Made by a program: the position numbers and the translations under genes
Shown: positions 60,775 through 64,000 of the stretch, in pieces
How the letters are laid out: every line of letters starts with the position of its first letter
Position numbering within the stretch: the first letter of the stretch is position 1
Notes under the pieces: model-generated
The model's input: the letters and a program-made list of their open reading frames with translations, nothing else
Databases searched by the model: none
Told to the model about the DNA's origin: nothing
DNA from: QHXW01 sp035297145
Lineage (GTDB): Bacteria > Acidobacteriota > Terriglobia > Bryobacterales > Bryobacteraceae
DNA: 64,000 bases
Reading direction: 5' to 3'
NCBI GenBank assembly: GCA_035297145.1
Contig: DATGZN010000001.1
Location: 1-64,000, forward strand

Positions 60775-61093
60775 GTTTCCAATGCCTCAAGGCGCTTTGG
60801 CGATGCTGGTTCTTCGGATACTCAGAACCGGACCGCTGCATGGGTACGCAATCGCGCGGCGCATCCGGCAGCTTTCGAATTCCGTTTTGGAGGCGGAGGA
60901 GGGTTCTCTCTATCCAACCTTGCAGCGGTTGTTAATGGAAGGCTGGGTCCGGGCGGAGTGGGGGGTCTCCGAGACCAATCGCCGCGTACGTGTGTACCAG
61001 CTCACCAAAGAGGGCCAAAAACAACTGAAGCGCGAGCTTTCGGAATACAAACACGTAACCGCCGCGATTCAAACGATTCTGCGGACAGCCTGA
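60767..61093 (+). CDS. PadR family regulator next to a broken permease
   Basis: 108 residues from the ATG at 60767; an ATG at 60782 would give 103. Winged helix: PQGALAMLVLRILRTGPLHG, YAIARRIRQLSNSVLEAEEG, SLYPTLQRLLMEGWVRAEWG and LTKEGQKQLKREL. The reading frame is intact although its presumed target, the permease starting 12 bases downstream, is a pseudogene. Seemingly leaderless with an operator across the start codon. Confidence 0.9.
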   Translation: MPRFPMPQGALAMLVLRILRTGPLHGYAIARRIRQLSNSVLEAEEGSLYPTLQRLLMEGWVRAEWGVSETNRRVRVYQLTKEGQKQLKRELSEYKHVTAAIQTILRTA

Positions 61094-61104
61094 AGGAGAA
61101 AGAG

Positions 61105-62899
61105 ATGGGCAGATTCTGGCGGCGCCTTCATCATTGGCTCAACCGCGACAGGCTGGAACAGGAACTTGACGACGAGATGTCTACGCATCGGGCGATGATG
61201 CCACCAGATCGCTCGGGCGCATTTGGAACCCAGTTGCGATTGCACGACGAGAGCAGGGATGTCTGGGGTGGACTCTGGGTCGACCATGTACGCCAGGACC
61301 TTGTCTATGCTCTCCGGGGATTCAGCCGCGACAGGCGCTTCGCGATGTCGGCAATCGGCGCGATCGTTCTTGCCGTGGGAGCCGCCACGGCAGTGTTCAG
61401 CGTGGTGGACCGAAGCCTCTTCCGCCCTTTGCCGTACCGGCGAGGTGATCGCCTGGTCTCAGTGGCGATGATCCTGCCGCACTTGGGGCTGAGTGGAATC
61501 ATGTTCTCCGGCGCGTACCGCGATTGGCGGGCATCGCAAAGCGCCGTAGATCTCACGTCGTGGAGCGGAGTGGCGGAATGCGATCTGGGAGGGGATCGCC
61601 GCAACGGCTGAACTGCGCCCGGGCGGAAGCGACATTCTTGCCAACGCTCGGTGTCAAGCCATACATCGGCCGCAACTTTACTGCGGATGAGGATCGGGAA
61701 GGCGCGGAACCGGTGGCTCTGGTTTCTTACGGCACGTGGCGATCGAGGTTCGGAGGGGACCGAACTGTCCTTGGAAGAAGTATCGTCGTAGATGGCGAGA
61801 CGACGCGGATCATTGGCGTGTTGCCGTCGAATTTTGAGACGCCTGACCTCGCTCCAGCAAGTTGCAGCCGACCGGATGGTCAGTGCGCCAGTTCAACTTT
61901 TTTGATGAGCTCACCGCCCGCCTGAGGGAAATGCCGGGAGCGGTGGCGACCGCCATCACCGATTCCATGCCTCCTGGCCCGGGTCCACGGACAGCTCCGT
62001 ACGTGGCGTTGGCCAATCCGGGAGGCAACGCGACCGATCGCGGCATGGCTGGAAGCGTGAGATGGCGCTACGTGAGCGCCGATTATTTCCAGGCACTCGG
62101 TATTCCGATCCGACGTGGCCGTAGCTTTTCTGAGGCCGATCGCGCGCCGGGCCTCAGCAATATCGTGGTGAACGAGACCCTTTCGCGGCGCCTTGCGGGT
62201 AGTAGCGACCCGATTGGCAAACGCTTAGGGCGAAACACCATCATCGGGGTAGCTACGGATGCCCGAAACGCCGGCTTGGACCGGCCGGCTGAGCCCGAGT
62301 TCTACCAGGTTCGCAAGCATACCGGTGACGGCATTCCCGGCAGCGGCGATGACGCCTTGTGGCGGCGCGCGACCGCCATCGTCCGATCGAACCTCAGCGA
62401 GCGGGACACGGCGGAGTTGCTCCGGGCGGCGATCCGGCAAGTCGATCCGGCCGTTCCGGTCGAGATTGCAACCGTGGACGCTCGAGTGGACCGTTTCCTC
62501 GTCAGGCCACGCTTCCAGACCGCATTGCTATTATTGTTCGCGCTAACAGGCCTTGCCCTGGCGGGGATTGGACTATACGGTTTGATCTCCTTCCTGGTGG
62601 TGCAGCGAACACGGGAAATCGGCGTTCGGATGGCGCTGGGAGCTACGCCGGCGGAGGCCGCGAGGTTGGTGGTATCGGGTGCTGCGCGCTGGACAGTCGT
62701 GGGCGTCGCGATCGGAATCGCAGGTGCCGGGATCCTATTGCGGCTGCTCGAAGGACTGCTCTATCAAGTAGAGGTTCTGGACTTGCGAGTATTTGCCGGT
62801 GCGGTTGGAGTGCTGGTTGCGGCCGCCTTTTCAGCCGCCTGGCTACCGGCGTATCGTGCCTCGAAAATTGATACGGCCCTTGCGCTGCGGCACGAATAG
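61105..62899 (+). pseudogene. frameshifted, internally deleted orphan permease, copy 4
   Basis: The frame begins at the ATG at 61105 with RRLHHWLNRDRLEQELDDEM and the first membrane helix (IGAIVLAVGAATAVFSVVDR), and stops at 61611. The next piece continues in a different frame (about 61590-61860: FLPTLGVKPYIGRNFTADED, SRFGGDRTVLGRSIVVDGET), and the last in a third frame (about 61862-62899: WRYVSADYFQALGIPIRRGR ... final FtsX domain GLISFLVVQRTREIGVRMAL and PAYRASKIDTALALRHE). The total is about 1.8 kb against 2.7 kb for intact copies; the first FtsX domain and part of the second core domain are missing at the second junction. The gene has a frameshift plus a deletion of about 0.9 kb. Confidence 0.85.
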
Positions 62900-62900
62900 G

Positions 62901-63377
62901 CTACTTCCGCTGGAGCAAGGGGACGCCTTCTCTGTTGGCTTTGCGGGCCAGTGGTGTTCCCGAGAACTTGGCGATGGTCACCTCCGCGCGGTACAGAACC
63001 CGGCAGCCCTTCTCCAGGTGCCCGCCGAACGCTCCCTGTGCGCCGGACATGGTCAGGTGAAGATGCGGCTCGCCATCGGCGATCACTCCGTTAATATTGA
63101 GAATTTCCAGCGGCTCCTTGACGGTCAGAAACTCGTCCTCTGGTTTCTCTCCAGTGGATTTGATGCGGTGGAATGTGCATTCGCCCAACGACCCGACAGC
63201 TGTGAGCACGGCGCCGTCGGCGATATGGTTTTCCCGAATGACTTGTTGGATTGTCTCCAGCAGCAGATCGCCGCGATCGAGACGAATACGGTAGAGTTCG
63301 GCGACCTGAGCGCCGCCGAAAATCTCGGCGCCCCCGCAAGGCAAGACGAGCAAGAGCGAAACGAGCGCTCGGATCAT
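62901..63377 (-). CDS. exported PCC/DUF296-domain protein
   Basis: 158 residues from the ATG at 63377, with GGGAGG upstream. A short signal peptide (IRALVSLLLVLPCGGAEIFG) precedes a PCC domain (plants and prokaryotes conserved, DUF296): YRIRLDRGDLLLETIQQVIR, AVLTAVGSLGECTFHRI, LNINGVIADGEPHLHLTMSG and GGHLEKGCRVLYRAEVTIAK. The GxHxH-like GEPHLHL motif is diagnostic. Export of this domain is unusual because most members are cytoplasmic or nuclear; the secreted location is inferred from the signal alone. Confidence 0.8.
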   Translation of the reverse strand: MIRALVSLLLVLPCGGAEIFGGAQVAELYRIRLDRGDLLLETIQQVIRENHIADGAVLTAVGSLGECTFHRIKSTGEKPEDEFLTVKEPLEILNINGVIADGEPHLHLTMSGAQGAFGGHLEKGCRVLYRAEVTIAKFSGTPLARKANREGVPLLQRK

Positions 63378-63434
63378 GACCAATCCTCCCGTCCTATATG
63401 GTCCAACACTTGTCGAGGCGGGAGTTGTCGCGGC

Positions 63435-63653
63435 TCACTTAGGGTTGGGGTTGTCGACTAAGGCGGCCGGTTTCAGCGGGTCGCTCACCCGGTAAATTTC
63501 TGCTCGGAAGTAGCGGGAGCCGACCTCCTCAAAATAACGCATGCAGAATTTCTTGGCGCCCTCCAGCGTTCCGTAGTAAGGAAGGGGGTCGCGGACCTCT
63601 CTTTGCCCCGCCCGATCAACGAAATAGATGTCGTGCCGTTCAAACTCTTCCAT
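63435..63653 (-). CDS. small cytoplasmic protein of unknown family
   Basis: 72 residues, MEEFERHDIYFVDRAGQREV at the N-terminus, then YYGTLEGAKKFCMRYFEEVG and RYFRAEIYRVSD. Soluble, acidic-mixed, no signal or membrane helix. No family recognised. Composition and a clean ATG suggest a real gene. Divergent from the gene at 63829, with the operator pair between. Confidence 0.55.
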   Translation of the reverse strand: MEEFERHDIYFVDRAGQREVRDPLPYYGTLEGAKKFCMRYFEEVGSRYFRAEIYRVSDPLKPAALVDNPNPK

Positions 63654-63725
63654 TCCAGCTCCAGGAGAAATGAACAGGCATTGCGGCCGGTAACAGGGCC
63701 GTGAGAACTCGGCGACGGCTTGCTC

Positions 63726-63819
63726 TGTTCTGTATTCAGAACAATACTAACGGAATCGTAAATTTCGTCAATAGTCTTTTGCTATTGTTTTTAAGGTTCT
63801 GTTCTGAATTCAGAACAGA
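63726..63819. promoter_or_regulatory. pair of near-identical palindromic operators in a divergent promoter
   Basis: Site A (63726-63743) reads TGTTCTG, four central bases, CAGAACA; site B (63798-63819) is a perfect 22-base palindrome with the same TGTTCTG/CAGAACA arms. Centres are 74 bases apart, about seven helical turns. Between them is AT-rich promoter-like DNA and a short CAATAG/CTATTG stem followed by T residues (63769-63792). Probably operators for a dimeric repressor (TetR-like) that is not in the window. Confidence 0.6.
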
Positions 63820-63828
63820 TCTGCCCTG

Positions 63829-64000
63829 ATGAGAAATTCAAGAGTTTCCGCGACACTTTTTCGGCCGGCCGGTGTTTGGTGTAAGGTGCAACGGATTGGA
63901 TACATCGTAGCCACGGCAATCTTGGCCGCTTTGCCGGGGTTCGGCCAGACCAGTGCGGCGTTATTGAACGACCATGCAGCCGCCCGATTCCTGGACCAGG
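63829..64000 (+). CDS. start of an exported protein, possibly DUF1800, truncated by window end
   Basis: The frame is open from the ATG at 63829 to the window edge; an internal GTG at 63883 gives a cleaner signal peptide (VQRIGYIVATAILAALPGFG). The first mature residues, QTSAALLNDHAAARFLDQ, resemble the 'AARFLDQATFGP' opening of DUF1800 family proteins. Only 57 codons are visible. Operator site B lies ten bases upstream of the ATG. Confidence 0.5.
   Translation, partial: MRNSRVSATLFRPAGVWCKVQRIGYIVATAILAALPGFGQTSAALLNDHAAARFLDQ

Noticed and set aside
1..64000. tRNA, rRNA, CRISPR, prophage or intact insertion sequence
   Set aside because: Scanning by eye found no T-loop/anticodon patterns, repeat-spacer arrays, integrases or transposases; a covariance-model search would be needed to exclude small RNAs.

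Overview
The window looks like a chromosome segment of an Acidobacteriota member, most likely of the Bryobacterales/Solibacter type. This is inferred from gene content: four PadR regulators and four large MacB/FtsX-type permeases of the acidobacterial 'orphan permease' class (one of them broken), a protein ending in the Solibacter-type C-terminal domain (TIGR03437-like), a VWFA-related acidobacterial domain protein (TIGR03436-like), many Tat-exported sugar-metabolism proteins, and high-GC, tightly packed genes. No rRNA, tRNA, CRISPR array, phage or intact insertion sequence was seen.

Layout. 1-1226: the 3' end of a secreted beta-sandwich protein, then a decayed stretch. 1227-3685: an orphan PadR regulator, a secreted TPR protein and a lipoprotein. 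3729-8446 (+): a sugar/cell-wall cluster with a DegT-type aminotransferase, a sugar isomerase, murQ, murA (overlapping murQ) and a rhodanese. 8449-12466 (-): a small membrane protein, an outer-membrane beta-barrel and a very large secreted beta-propeller-like protein. 12541-22824 (-): a Tad (tight-adherence pilus) assembly island with tadC, tadB, tadA, a TadZ/CpaE-type protein, a secretin, CpaB and a prepilin peptidase, preceded by a polytopic membrane protein and a HEAT-repeat protein. No Flp pilin gene is recognisable; two very small genes (30 and 68 residues) lie in the island. 22881-28559: aminotransferase, Gfo/Idh/MocA oxidoreductase, M81 peptidase, ComEA-like protein, bacterioferritin and SSB. 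28723-35328: a DUF3300 protein with an unusual coupled leader ORF and structured leader, a VWA protein, a membrane protein, a quinoprotein dehydrogenase with an inserted haem domain, and a polysaccharide deacetylase. 35339-38354 (-): PadR plus permease. 38452-46768 (+): a catabolic block of mostly exported proteins (spermidine-dehydrogenase-like oxidoreductase, putative glycoside hydrolase, isomerase, double-thioredoxin protein, Old Yellow Enzyme, URO-D-like protein). 46769-52761 (-): two tandem paralogous permeases, one with its PadR gene and one with only the remnant of a PadR start and promoter. 52985-60647 (-): FHA, PP2C phosphatase, Ser/Thr kinase, a single-chain RodA-transpeptidase fusion and a second FHA protein, chained mostly by short overlaps. 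60767-62899 (+): PadR and a broken permease. 62901-64000: a PCC/DUF296 protein, a small protein, a pair of palindromic operators and the start of a secreted protein, possibly DUF1800.

The most striking unit is the kinase/phosphatase/FHA operon around the RodA-PBP fusion. Its content mirrors the actinobacterial fhaA-fhaB-pstP-rodA-pbpA-pknA-pknB cell-growth locus, but the SEDS polymerase and the transpeptidase form one polypeptide and the kinase carries a TPR-like rather than PASTA tail. The second theme is regulatory: each of the four PadR genes has its own inverted repeat placed on its promoter and/or start codon, and two appear to be leaderless, which fits autoregulation by each PadR on a private operator.
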